64,000 nt of DNA from RBG-16-57-11 sp964503145 (GCA_964503145.1 CAZCYV010000002.1:124001-188000), one strand, 5' to 3'; shown: positions 16,250-25,839, counted from the first letter of the stretch. Program-made: numbers and translations. The notes: a model not told the origin generated them from the sequence alone.

Positions 16250-17420
16250 AACCTTACGCTTCGAGATCGAACAGGAAGCCCGGCGGCTGGGATTCCATTT
16301 GGTGGGGGTGACCGCACCCGAGCCGCCGCCGCACTGGACGACCTACGAAAACTGGCTGGCGCAAGGCCGGCATGGCGAGATGACCTATCTGGCCAGTGAC
16401 CGCGCCCGCCAGCGGCGCGCCGACCCGCGGCAAATTCTACCCGATTGCCGCTCGATCCTGTTGCTGGGCGCGCCCTATCCTGCCCCACAAACGTTCGAAG
16501 AGCCCGACTCCGAATACCCCGACGAAGCCTTACGCGGTAGGGTGGCAGCATACGCCTGGGGCGAGGATTATCATGAAATCCTGGCCGAGCGGTTGCAGGC
16601 CCTGGCCGCGTTCATCCAGGAAAAGAGCGGCGCGCCCTTGAATAACCGTTGGTACACCGACACAGGGCCGGTGATGGAGCGCGATCTGGCCCAGCGCGCC
16701 GGGCTGGGCTGGATTGGGAAAAACACCTGCCTGATCCACCCCAAACAAGGTTCGTATTTCCTGCTCGCCGAAATCCTGCTCAGCATCGATCTGGAGCCTG
16801 ATCCCCCTTTCCTTTATGACCACTGCGGAAGCTGCACGCGCTGCCTGGATGCCTGTCCCACAGCGTGCATCCTGCCAGATCGCACCATCGACGCCCGGCG
16901 CTGCATTTCGTACCTGACGATCGAGCTGAAAGGCGCCATCCCGGTCGAACTCCGCCCGCAGATGCAAGACTGGGTTTTCGGCTGCGATATCTGCCAGCAA
17001 GTCTGCCCATGGAATCAACGCTTCGCAACCGGTCAAGGCGATCCGGCATTTGCACCGCGACCTGGCGTACCTCGCCCCAACCTGATTGCAGAGTTGAGCC
17101 TGAGCTTGGAACAATTCAACCACAAGTTCAAGCGTAGCCCGATCAAACGGGCGAAGCGGCGTGGCTATCTGCGAAACGTGGCTGTGGTCCTGGGCAACCT
17201 CGATGATGAGAGAGCCATCCCGGCCCTGATCGAAGCGCTGGCCGTCGAAGTCGAGCCGATGGTGCGCGGCCATATCGCCTGGGCATTGGGACGACTGGGG
17301 GGAAAAGCAGCCCAACAGGCCCTGGAAAAAGCCGCCCGAAGCGAAACCGACCCGGCGGTTTTGAGCGAAATCCGGAATGCGCTCCACCTCACTGAATCGC
17401 CGGCGCGCTCAGTAGATTAA
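16242..17420 (+). CDS. queG: Epoxyqueuosine reductase QueG
   Basis: QueG performs the last step of queuosine synthesis, reducing epoxyqueuosine in tRNA with cobalamin and two [4Fe-4S] clusters. The 392-residue protein has the catalytic Asp140 in WYTDTGPVMERDLA. The ferredoxin motifs are CGSCTRCLDACP (Cys195, 198, 201, 205) and CDICQQVCPWN (Cys248, 251, 255). A C-terminal HEAT-repeat extension (about 320-385) binds tRNA in known structures. The GTG start at 16242 overlaps the end of the previous gene by eight bases. No other queuosine gene is in the window. Confidence 0.95.
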   Translation: MVKTLRFEIEQEARRLGFHLVGVTAPEPPPHWTTYENWLAQGRHGEMTYLASDRARQRRADPRQILPDCRSILLLGAPYPAPQTFEEPDSEYPDEALRGRVAAYAWGEDYHEILAERLQALAAFIQEKSGAPLNNRWYTDTGPVMERDLAQRAGLGWIGKNTCLIHPKQGSYFLLAEILLSIDLEPDPPFLYDHCGSCTRCLDACPTACILPDRTIDARRCISYLTIELKGAIPVELRPQMQDWVFGCDICQQVCPWNQRFATGQGDPAFAPRPGVPRPNLIAELSLSLEQFNHKFKRSPIKRAKRRGYLRNVAVVLGNLDDERAIPALIEALAVEVEPMVRGHIAWALGRLGGKAAQQALEKAARSETDPAVLSEIRNALHLTESPARSVD

Positions 17421-17441
17421 AAGGCTCACATTTGCCGATGA

Positions 17442-17457
17442 TATAATCCAACCCATG
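17442..17457 (+). promoter_or_regulatory. -10 element placed for a leaderless transcript (C39 peptidase 1)
   Basis: TATAAT at 17442-17447 is followed by exactly seven bases and then the ATG at 17455, so transcription would start at or next to the start codon. There is no ribosome-binding site. The same spacing recurs at 21491, 22771 and 61602. Confidence 0.6.
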
Positions 17458-18789
17458 CGTTTCAGGCAATTGCTCCTGGCGGTCCTGGCTCTGATCCTGG
17501 TCTGCCTGGCGACAACCGTCTTTCTCTATAATCTTCCGCCTATTCACCAGCGCCTGGCCTGGCGGGTGGCAGGCTGGCAGGCGCAAATTCGCCGCATTCT
17601 AAATCCGCCCGAACAGCAGGTGTTCGTCCCGCAGGGGCAGGCGGATCCAAACGCGCTCTCAACCGTCATCCAGGCTACGCAGGCCGCGCAACAGGCTGCC
17701 CCCTCTCCCACAGCGCTCCCGCCCGGCGAGTTGGCTTCTTCCAACACCCCTGCGCCATCGGCAACGCCGCTGCCATCGGCAACCGCCACACCTGCGCCAA
17801 CGCCTATCCCGGCCAAAGTGCTCCTCAGTGGGATCGTACACGAATATCAGCAATTCAACAATTGTGGTCCGGCAAATCTGGCGATGGCGCTATCCTACTG
17901 GGGCTGGCAGGGCGACCAGCGCGACACGCGCGCCTACCTGCGCCCCAATCTGACGGTGGACGATAAAAACGTCATGCCAGAGGAGATGGTGGCATTCGTC
18001 GAGCAGTTCGCCGGGCTGAACGCGTTGACGCGGGTAGGCGGGAATATCGAACTACTCAAAGAGTTGATCGCTGCCGGTTTCCCGGTAGTGATCGAAGCCG
18101 GGCATCACCCGCCCAAAGACTGGTGGATGGGCCACTATCTGGTGGTCAGCGGCTATGACGACGAACAGGGGTTGTTCTGGGTACAAGATTCTCTGCTTAA
18201 TCCGGACGTGCCCCTGCCTTATACGGAGCTTTCTGAGCGCTGGTGGCGAGATTTCAACTACGTTTACCTGATCATCTATCCCGCCGAACGCCAGGCCGAG
18301 GTGATGTCCATATTAGGGCCGCGCGCTGACGAAGCATACAGCTATCAAAGCGCAGCGCAGCGCGCCCTGGAAGAAATCCCGCAGTTGCAGGGGCGCGACC
18401 AGTTTTTTGCCTGGTTCAACCTGGGCTCCAGCCGGGTCGGATTGGGGGATTACGCGGGCGCAGCCGAAGCCTACGACCAGGCTTTCGAGCTGTATCAGCG
18501 CCTGTCGGAAGACCAGCGCCCCTATCGGCTGATGTGGTACCAGATCGGGCCATATCAGGCCTATTATGCCGTCGGCCGCTACCAAGATGTGGTGAACCTG
18601 GCCAACACCACCTTCTTTTGGGTCGGCCAACCGGTGCTCGAGGAGAGCTATTACTGGCGCGGCATGGCCTACACCGCCCTGGGTCAGACCAACCTGGCAA
18701 TTGCGGATTTCACCAAAGCCGCCACGCTGAACCCCTATTACGAACCGCCGCGCCTCGAACTGAGTCGATTGGGCGCGACGCTTCCTTAG
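17455..18789 (+). CDS. C39-family peptidase-like protein with TPR tail, copy 1
   Basis: This 444-residue membrane-anchored protein has a transmembrane anchor at about 5-27 and a basic, proline-containing stretch ending QVFVPQ. A Ser/Thr/Pro linker (about 80-120) precedes a papain-like C39-type domain (about 122-290). The triad residues are visible: Cys137 in NNCGPANLAMALSYWGW, His227 in MGHYLVVSGYD and Asp245 in VQDS. The C-terminal 150 residues contain TPR-like helices (YAGAAEAYDQAFELYQR and LGQTNLAIADFTKAATLNP). The active site probably faces outward. The substrate is unknown. It is the first of three tandem paralogues. Confidence 0.88.
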   Translation: MRFRQLLLAVLALILVCLATTVFLYNLPPIHQRLAWRVAGWQAQIRRILNPPEQQVFVPQGQADPNALSTVIQATQAAQQAAPSPTALPPGELASSNTPAPSATPLPSATATPAPTPIPAKVLLSGIVHEYQQFNNCGPANLAMALSYWGWQGDQRDTRAYLRPNLTVDDKNVMPEEMVAFVEQFAGLNALTRVGGNIELLKELIAAGFPVVIEAGHHPPKDWWMGHYLVVSGYDDEQGLFWVQDSLLNPDVPLPYTELSERWWRDFNYVYLIIYPAERQAEVMSILGPRADEAYSYQSAAQRALEEIPQLQGRDQFFAWFNLGSSRVGLGDYAGAAEAYDQAFELYQRLSEDQRPYRLMWYQIGPYQAYYAVGRYQDVVNLANTTFFWVGQPVLEESYYWRGMAYTALGQTNLAIADFTKAATLNPYYEPPRLELSRLGATLP

Positions 18790-18809
18790 GGATACTTATT
18801 GGTGACGAA

Positions 18810-20120
18810 ATGCGAAAATACCTTCCTGTTTTTGCCATCTTGATCCCGGCGCTGTGCCTGTGCGCGGTGGTGGTGTATTTTCTGCCGCCAGTTTACGATC
18901 GGCTGGCATGGAGAGTGGATGAAGTCATCCTGCGCCTGCGTTATACCCTGAACCCGCCCGCACGGCAGGTGTTCGTACCGCAAGAAGGCCAAATCACCCC
19001 CACAGCGGAGAGGCTGCTGGAGCCTACCGCTACCTTCACCCTGCCCTCGCCCACCTCCACTCCTGCGCTGCCTGGGCCGACGGACATCCCTGCGCCCACC
19101 TTCACGCCGACCGCCACATCATCGCCTCTGCCCCCGCGAGTGGATTTGAAGGGCGTGGTTTACGAAGACCAGCACGGGCGCTGGAACTACTGCGCTCCAG
19201 CGAACCTGGCCATGGCATTGTCTTTCTGGGGTTGGAAGGGGAATCGCGACGTGGTTGGCCCGGCGATCAAGCCCGACGAAAAAGACAAGAACGTCATGCC
19301 TTACGAAATGGTGAATTACGTCGAAACCCAAACCAACCTGAGGGCGCTCGAAAGGGTGGGCGGCGATCTGGAATTGATCAAGCGCTTTCTGGCGGCGGGT
19401 TATCCGGTGTTGGTGGAAAAGGGGACCTACCTGCGCGACCTGACCGGCGTGGTGAGCTGGATGGGGCACTATCAGGTGATCACCGGTTATGATGAGCCAG
19501 CCCGACAATTCACAGCTCAGGACTCTTTCGTCAAGCCGGATCATCTGGTGTCCTATGAGGATATGATCAAAGGCTGGAGGGCATTCAACTACACCTATCT
19601 GATCATCTTTCCACCCGATAAAGAAGCAGAAGTGCTGGCATTGCTTGGAGCGGATGCTGACGAGACTACCAACTACCAGAACGCGGCTCTCAAGGCATCG
19701 AACGAAATCTATGGCCTGACGGGGATTGACCAATATTTCGCCTGGTTCAATCGCGGCACCAACCTGGTCAAGCTGCAGGATTATGCTGGCGCGGCGGCCG
19801 CGTATGACGAGGCGTTCAAGGTGTATCCGACCATCCCCGAAAACGAACGTCCCTGGCGCATGCTGTGGTATCAGACCGGGCCCTATTTCGCTTATTATTA
19901 CGCCCAGCGATACTATGACTTGCTGTACCTGGCAGATGGGACGCTAAACGCCATGCAAGGGGATAAGAACCTGGAGGAGAGCTACTACTGGCGCGGGATG
20001 GCGCGCGCCGCTCTGGGAGATACAGCGGCCGCAATCGAGGATTTTCGGCTCAGCTTGAAATATCACCCAGGCTTCCCGCCCGCGCTGCAGCAACTTCAGG
20101 TGCTCGGCGCCCAGCCTTAG
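18810..20120 (+). CDS. C39-family peptidase-like protein with TPR tail, copy 2
   Basis: This 436-residue paralogue of the preceding gene shares its layout: N-terminal anchor (5-27), QVFVPQ block, Thr/Pro linker, C39-like domain and TPR tail. The catalytic positions are Cys128, His220 and Asp238. The nucleophile context is NYCAPANLAMALSFWGW, so the Gly after Cys found in the other two copies is replaced by Ala, which might affect activity. The start at 18810 is the only ATG that gives a proper anchor. The ribosome-binding site is weak. It begins 21 bases after copy 1. Confidence 0.88.
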   Translation: MRKYLPVFAILIPALCLCAVVVYFLPPVYDRLAWRVDEVILRLRYTLNPPARQVFVPQEGQITPTAERLLEPTATFTLPSPTSTPALPGPTDIPAPTFTPTATSSPLPPRVDLKGVVYEDQHGRWNYCAPANLAMALSFWGWKGNRDVVGPAIKPDEKDKNVMPYEMVNYVETQTNLRALERVGGDLELIKRFLAAGYPVLVEKGTYLRDLTGVVSWMGHYQVITGYDEPARQFTAQDSFVKPDHLVSYEDMIKGWRAFNYTYLIIFPPDKEAEVLALLGADADETTNYQNAALKASNEIYGLTGIDQYFAWFNRGTNLVKLQDYAGAAAAYDEAFKVYPTIPENERPWRMLWYQTGPYFAYYYAQRYYDLLYLADGTLNAMQGDKNLEESYYWRGMARAALGDTAAAIEDFRLSLKYHPGFPPALQQLQVLGAQP

Positions 20121-20161
20121 CCAATCTCTTCCCCGGCTATTACACTGAACTAAGGAATTGT

Positions 20162-21445
20162 ATGCGACGCACGATTCAATACCTGGCAGCAGCCGTTTTT
20201 GTGATGGGGTTGACTGCCGCAGCCCTGATCCTCTTCACTTCCGAAAGCGTAAGCTGGCGACTGGAAGCGCTGCAGGCGCAGGTCAAATATGCCCTGAACC
20301 CGCCGGAACGGGTGATCTTCGTGCCCCAGGAGACGGCGCTGCCTTCCAGCACCCCCACCGTCACCCGCACGCCGACCCCCACCATCTCTCTCGCGACGCC
20401 GGCGCCGTCCAACACGCCCGCGCTGCCAACGGCCACGCCCAGCCCCACCCCGACGCCAACGCCGCTGCCATCAACGGTGAAACTGACCGGCATCTTGCAC
20501 CAATATCAAATGTGGAACAACTGCGGTCCGGCAAACCTGGCGATGGCGCTGTCTTACTGGGGCTGGAAGGGGGACCAGCGCAACACCGCAGCTTACCTGA
20601 AGCCGAACCAACGAGACAAGAACGTGATGCCTTACGAGATGGAAGCCTTCGTCGAGCAGGAGACTGACCTGCAGGCGGTAGTTCGAGTGGGCGGCGATTT
20701 GCAAACCCTCAAGGCTTTCATCGCCGCCGGCCTGCCGGTGATTGTGGAAAGGGGATTCGAAGGGGTGTCCTTCGATGGTTGGATGGGGCACTATCAGGTC
20801 GTGAGCGGTTACGATGATGCCAGGGGGGTGTTCTATGTGCAGGATTCTTATAAAGGCCCAGACCTGGAGGTTGGTTACGATGATATGCTCAGGCATTGGC
20901 GAGCGTTCAACTATATTTATCTGGTGATTTATCCCCAGGACCGGCGACAACAGGTGTTGGATATCCTTGGCCTGCACGCCTACGACAACTTCAACTATCG
21001 TTCCGCCGAGCAGAAAGCCGTGCAAGATGCAGCCAGGCTGAGCGGGCGTGATCTTTTCTTTGCCCTGTTCAACCAGGGCGCCAGTCGAGTCGCTCTGCAG
21101 GATTACGCTGGGGCAGCGGCGGCGTTCGACGCGGCTTTCGCTAACTACGAGTTGATCCCGCCGGAACAACGCCCGTGGCGGATGATGTGGTATCAAACCA
21201 GCCCGTACTTTGCCTATTTCTTCACTGGGCGCTATCTGGATGTGATCAATCTGGCGACCCAGACGCTAGACGCTTCCAATGAACCGATCCTGGAAGAAAG
21301 CTTCTACTGGCGCGCCCGTGCATTGAACGCACTGGGGGACAGCCAGGCCGCTATCAAGGACCTTCAGCAATGCCTGGTGGTGCACGAGGGGTTCGCCCCT
21401 TGCGAAGAAGAACTGCGTAAATTGGGCGTCGAGCCAAATCCATAA
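20162..21445 (+). CDS. C39-family peptidase-like protein with TPR tail, copy 3
   Basis: This 427-residue third paralogue has an N-terminal anchor (about 7-26), a VIFVPQ block, a long PTPTP linker, a C39-like domain with Cys121 (NNCGPANLAMALSYWGW), His210 and Asp228, and a TPR tail (YAGAAAAFDAAFANYE). AAGGAA lies upstream of the ATG. Like its neighbours, it has no ABC-transporter domain, so it is not a bacteriocin-exporter C39 protease. It is better compared with stand-alone C39-like peptidases (PF13529 type, from memory). Confidence 0.88.
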   Translation: MRRTIQYLAAAVFVMGLTAAALILFTSESVSWRLEALQAQVKYALNPPERVIFVPQETALPSSTPTVTRTPTPTISLATPAPSNTPALPTATPSPTPTPTPLPSTVKLTGILHQYQMWNNCGPANLAMALSYWGWKGDQRNTAAYLKPNQRDKNVMPYEMEAFVEQETDLQAVVRVGGDLQTLKAFIAAGLPVIVERGFEGVSFDGWMGHYQVVSGYDDARGVFYVQDSYKGPDLEVGYDDMLRHWRAFNYIYLVIYPQDRRQQVLDILGLHAYDNFNYRSAEQKAVQDAARLSGRDLFFALFNQGASRVALQDYAGAAAAFDAAFANYELIPPEQRPWRMMWYQTSPYFAYFFTGRYLDVINLATQTLDASNEPILEESFYWRARALNALGDSQAAIKDLQQCLVVHEGFAPCEEELRKLGVEPNP

Positions 21446-21490
21446 CCCCAAAAACAGGGGGCGTATTCCGGGGGCTTGCGGCTCTGAAGG

Positions 21491-21506
21491 TATAATTAGC
21501 GATATG
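21491..21506 (+). promoter_or_regulatory. -10 element placed for a leaderless transcript (SbcD-like gene)
   Basis: TATAAT at 21491-21496 is followed by seven bases and the ATG at 21504. There is no ribosome-binding site, which fits a leaderless mRNA. Confidence 0.6.
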
Positions 21507-22742
21507 CTTAGGATCCTGCATTTTGCTGACGCACACATCGACATGGCGAATTATGGCCGCCATGACCCCGAAACCGGGCTGCCCATGAGGGTGATGGACT
21601 TTCTCAAGTCGTTGGATGCGATTGTCGATGCCGCCATCGCCGAGAAGGTCGATCTGGTGCTATTTGCCGGAGACGCTTACAAAGACCGCACACCCGCCCC
21701 AACCTTTCAGCGGGAATGGGGAAAGCGGATCATGCGCCTGTCGCGCGCTGGCATCCCCACCCTGCTATTGGTTGGCAATCACGACCTCTCACCCGCCCTG
21801 GGCCGCGCCCACGCCCTGGACAACTTCGCCACCCTGGAAGTGCCTAACGTGCGCGTCCTGGATCGCCCGGCTTTTCTCGGCCCCGAAGACTTGGACGGCT
21901 TGCCGCTGCAGGTCATCGCCCTGCCCTGGGTTTCATACTCAGGTTTGATCGCTACGCTCGGGCCGCAGCCTGTCGAGCGCTCACAGGCTTACGACCAACT
22001 GATCCAGCGGCTGGTCGAACTGGTCCATCTATGGTTGGAGCAGCGCCTCAATCCTTCGCTGCCGGTCGTGCTGGCGGCGCATTGCTCCGTTCAAGGAGCA
22101 ATTTACGGCGGCGAGCGCGCCGTGATGTTGGGCAGCGACCTGGTCCTTCCCGCCTCCCTGGTCAAAGATCCGCGCCTGGATTATGTGGCGCTCGGCCATA
22201 TTCACAAACCCCAAGATCTGAATAAAAACCACCATCCGCCGGTCATTTACCCTGGCTCAATCGAGCGGGTAGATTTCGGCGAAGTGGAGGACGAAAAGTA
22301 CTTTGTGATCGCCCAGGTGGAACGCGGCAAGACCCGGGTAAGCTGGCGAAAGCTCGAAGGCATCCGGCCTTTCGTGGATCGCTTTGCGCGCCTGGAAAGC
22401 GCAGAGGCGGTCACCGAACAGCTACGCGCCGCCCTGCCGCCTGCGGACCACCTGGCAGGAGCCATCGTGCGCCTGGTCATCGAATACCCCCGCGACTGGG
22501 AGTCGCTCATCGACGAGGCCGCGCTGCGCGAATACACCGCAGAGTGCTTTGAATTTCACCTGGTGCGGCGGCCTCAAAGCGAAACGCGCGTCCGCCTGCC
22601 CGGGGATCAGGCCATTGGCAGCCTGACGCCGCTCGAGTTGCTCGATCTGTACTGGCGCGCCAATCACCTCCAGGCCGACCAGATTCAGGCGCTGAGCGAA
22701 ATCGCCGCACAGGTGATCCAGGAAACCCACGACGGGTTGTGA
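21504..22742 (+). CDS. sbcD: SbcD/Mre11-type metallophosphoesterase (exonuclease subunit)
   Basis: This is a 412-residue calcineurin-like phosphoesterase of the SbcD/Mre11 type, which with SbcC processes DNA ends. The metal ligands are visible as FADAHID (Asp9, His11), FAGDAYKDR, LVGNHD, LAAHCSVQG and LGHIHKPQ. The C-terminal part (about 275-410) corresponds to the capping and partner-binding region. No sbcC follows, so its ATPase partner must be elsewhere if the assignment is right. The gene has its own -10 with a leaderless start. Confidence 0.85.
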   Translation: MLRILHFADAHIDMANYGRHDPETGLPMRVMDFLKSLDAIVDAAIAEKVDLVLFAGDAYKDRTPAPTFQREWGKRIMRLSRAGIPTLLLVGNHDLSPALGRAHALDNFATLEVPNVRVLDRPAFLGPEDLDGLPLQVIALPWVSYSGLIATLGPQPVERSQAYDQLIQRLVELVHLWLEQRLNPSLPVVLAAHCSVQGAIYGGERAVMLGSDLVLPASLVKDPRLDYVALGHIHKPQDLNKNHHPPVIYPGSIERVDFGEVEDEKYFVIAQVERGKTRVSWRKLEGIRPFVDRFARLESAEAVTEQLRAALPPADHLAGAIVRLVIEYPRDWESLIDEAALREYTAECFEFHLVRRPQSETRVRLPGDQAIGSLTPLELLDLYWRANHLQADQIQALSEIAAQVIQETHDGL

Positions 22743-22770
22743 TCTGAGCCTTTTTAATCCAGTATGTGGG

Positions 22771-22786
22771 TATAATGGTAATCATG
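22771..22786 (+). promoter_or_regulatory. -10 element placed for a leaderless transcript (yqeY)
   Basis: TATAAT at 22771-22776 is followed by seven bases and the ATG at 22784. This spacing decides the start. An in-frame GTG at 22766 lies upstream of the -10 and is therefore unlikely. Confidence 0.6.
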
Positions 22787-23227
22787 AACGCGAAACTGCA
22801 ACTTGAAAATGCCTTGAAAGACGCCATGCGCGCTGGCGACGACCTGCGCAAGCGCACCATTCGCATGGCGCTCTCGGCGATTCGGCTGGCAGAGGTCGAT
22901 AAAGGCGCCCCCCTGGATGACGCCGCCGTGCTTGGCATTCTACAGAAAGAGGTCAAGTCGCGCCAGGAAGCGGTCGAAGAGGCTCAGCGCGCCGGTCGCC
23001 CTGACCTGGCGGAAGCCAACCAAGCGGAGATTGTCGTCTTGCAGGGATTTCTGCCCCAGCAACTCACCCCCGAAGAGCTGGAAGCCCTGGCCAGGCAAGT
23101 GATCGCCGAAGTCGGCGCGACCAGCCTGCGGGAAATGGGGCAGGTAATGAAGGTGCTGGTGCCGCGCCTCGAAGGCAGGGCCTCGGGCGACCAGGCCAGC
23201 CAGGTGGTGCGTAGGCTGCTTCAATGA
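22784..23227 (+). CDS. yqeY: GatB/YqeY domain protein
   Basis: This is a 147-residue stand-alone YqeY protein, related to the tail domain of the GatB amidotransferase subunit. Conserved segments include KLQLENALKDAMRAGDDLRKRTIRMALSAI (in pieces), LGILQKEVKSRQEAVEEAQRAGR and LPQQLTPEELEALARQVI. It is thought to interact with tRNA or with amidotransferases, but its role is not settled. The start was chosen from the leaderless -10 geometry. Its stop overlaps the start of the next gene. Confidence 0.9.
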   Translation: MNAKLQLENALKDAMRAGDDLRKRTIRMALSAIRLAEVDKGAPLDDAAVLGILQKEVKSRQEAVEEAQRAGRPDLAEANQAEIVVLQGFLPQQLTPEELEALARQVIAEVGATSLREMGQVMKVLVPRLEGRASGDQASQVVRRLLQ

Positions 23228-25356
23228 TCCAGACCAACGCCCCTGCCCGGCGCAGAGCTTATTTGATCGCTCTCCTGCTCCTCAGCCTGATCCTGGGGCT
23301 GTTGGCGGTCCTGGCGCCGCTGCTCAGGGATTCTTTGGCTTCTCCTTTGCGAGAGGGGCAGGTGGCCACGCGCGATTACCGGGCGGTGCGTTCGATCAGC
23401 TATATCAGCGAGATCCGCACCGAACTGCGTCGTAAGGCCGCCGAGCAGGCCGTATCGCCGATCTACACATCGCCGGATACGCGAGTGGCGCGTCGCCAGT
23501 TGGAACAACTGCGCGCTGCTCTGGCCTACATCCAGACCGTGCGCGCAGACACATTTTCCACCCCCGAGCAGAAACGCAAAGATCTGGCCGCGCTGGAAGA
23601 TGTCACCCTCAGTCAGGAGTCGATCACCACCATTCTGGCGCTGAACGATGCTCGCTGGCAGGAGGTTCAGCAGCAAGCATTGGCGGTGCTGGAGCGGGTA
23701 ATGAGCTCCGGCATTCGCCAGGAGACTTTGAACGACGCCCGTGAGCGGGTTCCGGCGTTGGTGAGCCTGTCCTTTCCAGAGGATCAGGCGGCCGTCGTGG
23801 CGGAATTGGTAAAGGCCTTCATTGCCCCAAACAGCGAATACAGCGAGACATTGACCCAGGCCGCCCGGCAAAGGGCGCGCGAATCGGTCGAGCCGATCAC
23901 CCGTACTTTCGTGCCCGGGCAGACGGTCGTCTCGCAGGGCGAAGTTCTGGATGCCGAGGATCTCGAAGCTTTGCAACAATTGGGGCTGACGCAGCCGGAG
24001 AACCGGGTACAAGATCTGGCCAGCGCGGCCGCGCTGACGTTCCTTTTGGGCGCTCTAATCGCCTTTTATGCTCGCCGCAAACCATCCATCGCCACTGCAG
24101 ATGTGCGCCGCATCACTGTGGTAGCCTTACTACTTCTTAGCTTCTTGCTCAGCGCGCGATTGATTGTCCCCGCTCATACCATCCTACCCTATGCATTTCC
24201 GCTCTCGGCTTACGGACTGACCATTGCCGCCCTGTTCGGCGTCGAAATCGCGGTGGTGACCTCAATTCCTCTGGCGATCCTCACCGCCCACGGTCTGCCT
24301 GGCGCTCTTGAGCTGACGCTGTACTACCTGGTCAGTACGCTCTTTGGGGTGCTGGCGCTGGGGCGCGCCCGGCGGTTGGTGAGCTTTGTGTTTGCCGGCC
24401 TGGCCGTAGGCGTGACTAGCTCTATCATCGTCCTGGTTTATCGTTACCCACTGCCCAGCACCGATTGGGTTGGCTTGGCGACGCTGACCGGGGCTGCTTT
24501 CTTCAATGGTCTGGCTTCTGCCAGCATCACCATCCTGCTCCATACCGCATTGGCGCATCTATTAGGGATGGTGACTCCCATGCAGTTGATCGATTTGACC
24601 CGCCCCGATCATCCATTGCTGCGCATGCTGCTGCGTGAAGCCCCGGGGACCTATCAGCACAGTCTGCAGGTCGCCAACCTGGCGGAGCAGGCCGCTGAGA
24701 GGATCGGCGCGGATGCCTTGCTGACGCGCGTGGGTTCGCTTTATCACGATATCGGCAAAACCATCAATCCGGTGTTCTTTATCGAAAATCAGCCCCCGGG
24801 GTTCATTAATCCCCATGAGGGCCTGGAGCCGGAGCAGAGCGCGGCCATCATCATTCGCCATGTCACCGACGGCGTGGAATTGGGGCGAAAATTCCACCTG
24901 CCACAGCGCATTTTGGATTTCATGCTGGAGCATCACGGAACCGGGCTGACCCGCTATCAATACGTCAATGCCGTACAGGCCGCCGGCGGCGACGAAAGCC
25001 TGATCGACAAGGCGAAGTTCAGTTACCCCGGGCCCAGACCGCAGAGCCGCGAGACGGCTATCCTGATGCTAGCCGATGGGTGCGAAGCGTTAGTGCGCGC
25101 CGAGCGCCCCGAGGACGACGAGAAACTGCGCGCGGTGATCAAACGCGCAGTCAAAGATCGCGTTGCCAGCGGGCAGCTCGATGACACCAAACTGACGCTG
25201 AACGACTTGAGTCAGATCGTCGAATCGTTTGCTGCGACGCTGCGCGGGCTTTATCATCCTCGACTGAACTATCCTCGCATGGAGCAGGCTTCCCAGGAAG
25301 CGATCACCATTCCGCTGCCGCGCAAATCAGAAGCCCCCCTGGATCAGCGCAATTAA
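23224..25356 (+). CDS. PgpH-like 7TM receptor with cytoplasmic HD phosphodiesterase
   Basis: This 710-residue protein follows the 7TMR-HD layout: a first transmembrane helix (13-32), a long extracytoplasmic 7TMR-HDED region (about 35-255), a bundle of seven membrane segments (about 260-460) and a cytoplasmic HD domain. The HD signature is YHDIGKTINP at about residue 508, preceded by PGTYQHSLQVANLAEQAA and followed by HVTDG and EHHGTG. Relatives such as Listeria PgpH hydrolyse cyclic di-AMP, which is a plausible role here. It overlaps yqeY by four bases and precedes ybeY, an arrangement common in bacteria. Confidence 0.92.
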   Translation: MIQTNAPARRRAYLIALLLLSLILGLLAVLAPLLRDSLASPLREGQVATRDYRAVRSISYISEIRTELRRKAAEQAVSPIYTSPDTRVARRQLEQLRAALAYIQTVRADTFSTPEQKRKDLAALEDVTLSQESITTILALNDARWQEVQQQALAVLERVMSSGIRQETLNDARERVPALVSLSFPEDQAAVVAELVKAFIAPNSEYSETLTQAARQRARESVEPITRTFVPGQTVVSQGEVLDAEDLEALQQLGLTQPENRVQDLASAAALTFLLGALIAFYARRKPSIATADVRRITVVALLLLSFLLSARLIVPAHTILPYAFPLSAYGLTIAALFGVEIAVVTSIPLAILTAHGLPGALELTLYYLVSTLFGVLALGRARRLVSFVFAGLAVGVTSSIIVLVYRYPLPSTDWVGLATLTGAAFFNGLASASITILLHTALAHLLGMVTPMQLIDLTRPDHPLLRMLLREAPGTYQHSLQVANLAEQAAERIGADALLTRVGSLYHDIGKTINPVFFIENQPPGFINPHEGLEPEQSAAIIIRHVTDGVELGRKFHLPQRILDFMLEHHGTGLTRYQYVNAVQAAGGDESLIDKAKFSYPGPRPQSRETAILMLADGCEALVRAERPEDDEKLRAVIKRAVKDRVASGQLDDTKLTLNDLSQIVESFAATLRGLYHPRLNYPRMEQASQEAITIPLPRKSEAPLDQRN

Positions 25357-25377
25357 CCGCAGGCCCCTGACCGAACA

Positions 25378-25839
25378 ATGATCTATATCCAGATCGACGA
25401 AACCCTTGAGACTGCTGGAGCGCTTACATATGTGGATCAAACTGCCCTGGAGCGTGCGGCGCAGCTTACCTTGCGCCGCGCCGGGATAGATGCCAACAGC
25501 GAGGCCGTCATCGTCGTGTCGGATGACGCTCACCTCCAAGCTCTCAATCGCCAGTTTCTGGGTGTCGATGCGCCAACCGACGTGCTGTCTTTTCCCGGCG
25601 GCGATACCGACCCCGATAGCGATGCGCTTTACTTGGGGGATGTGATTATCTCACTGCCGCGCGCTCAGGCTCAGGCGGCTGCCAGCGGCCACCCCCTCAG
25701 GGATGAATTGCAACTTCTGGTGGTTCACGGCATGCTTCACCTGCTGGGCTACGACCACGCCGAAGAAAGCGAAAAAGCGGAGATGTGGGGGATTCAGACG
25801 GCAATCCTGGAGGATTTGGGGTGCACGGCGCGGCCATGA
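25378..25839 (+). CDS. ybeY: Endoribonuclease YbeY (16S rRNA maturation)
   Basis: This 153-residue protein has the zinc-binding signature HGMLHLLGYDHAEESE, with three histidines of the H-x3-H-x5-H type, and the typical TDVLSFPGGD segment upstream. YbeY acts in 16S rRNA 3' maturation and ribosome quality control. It lies between a PgpH-like gene and dgkA, the classical neighbourhood. The ATG at 25378 is 21 bases after the previous stop. The stop overlaps dgkA (ATGA). Confidence 0.96.
   Translation: MIYIQIDETLETAGALTYVDQTALERAAQLTLRRAGIDANSEAVIVVSDDAHLQALNRQFLGVDAPTDVLSFPGGDTDPDSDALYLGDVIISLPRAQAQAAASGHPLRDELQLLVVHGMLHLLGYDHAEESEKAEMWGIQTAILEDLGCTARP

Noticed and set aside
17455..21445. C39 peptidases as dedicated leader peptidases of the five-peptide cluster.
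   Set aside because: They lie 5 kb away beyond convergent genes, lack a transporter domain, and are probably anchored outside the membrane. Proximity alone is not enough.
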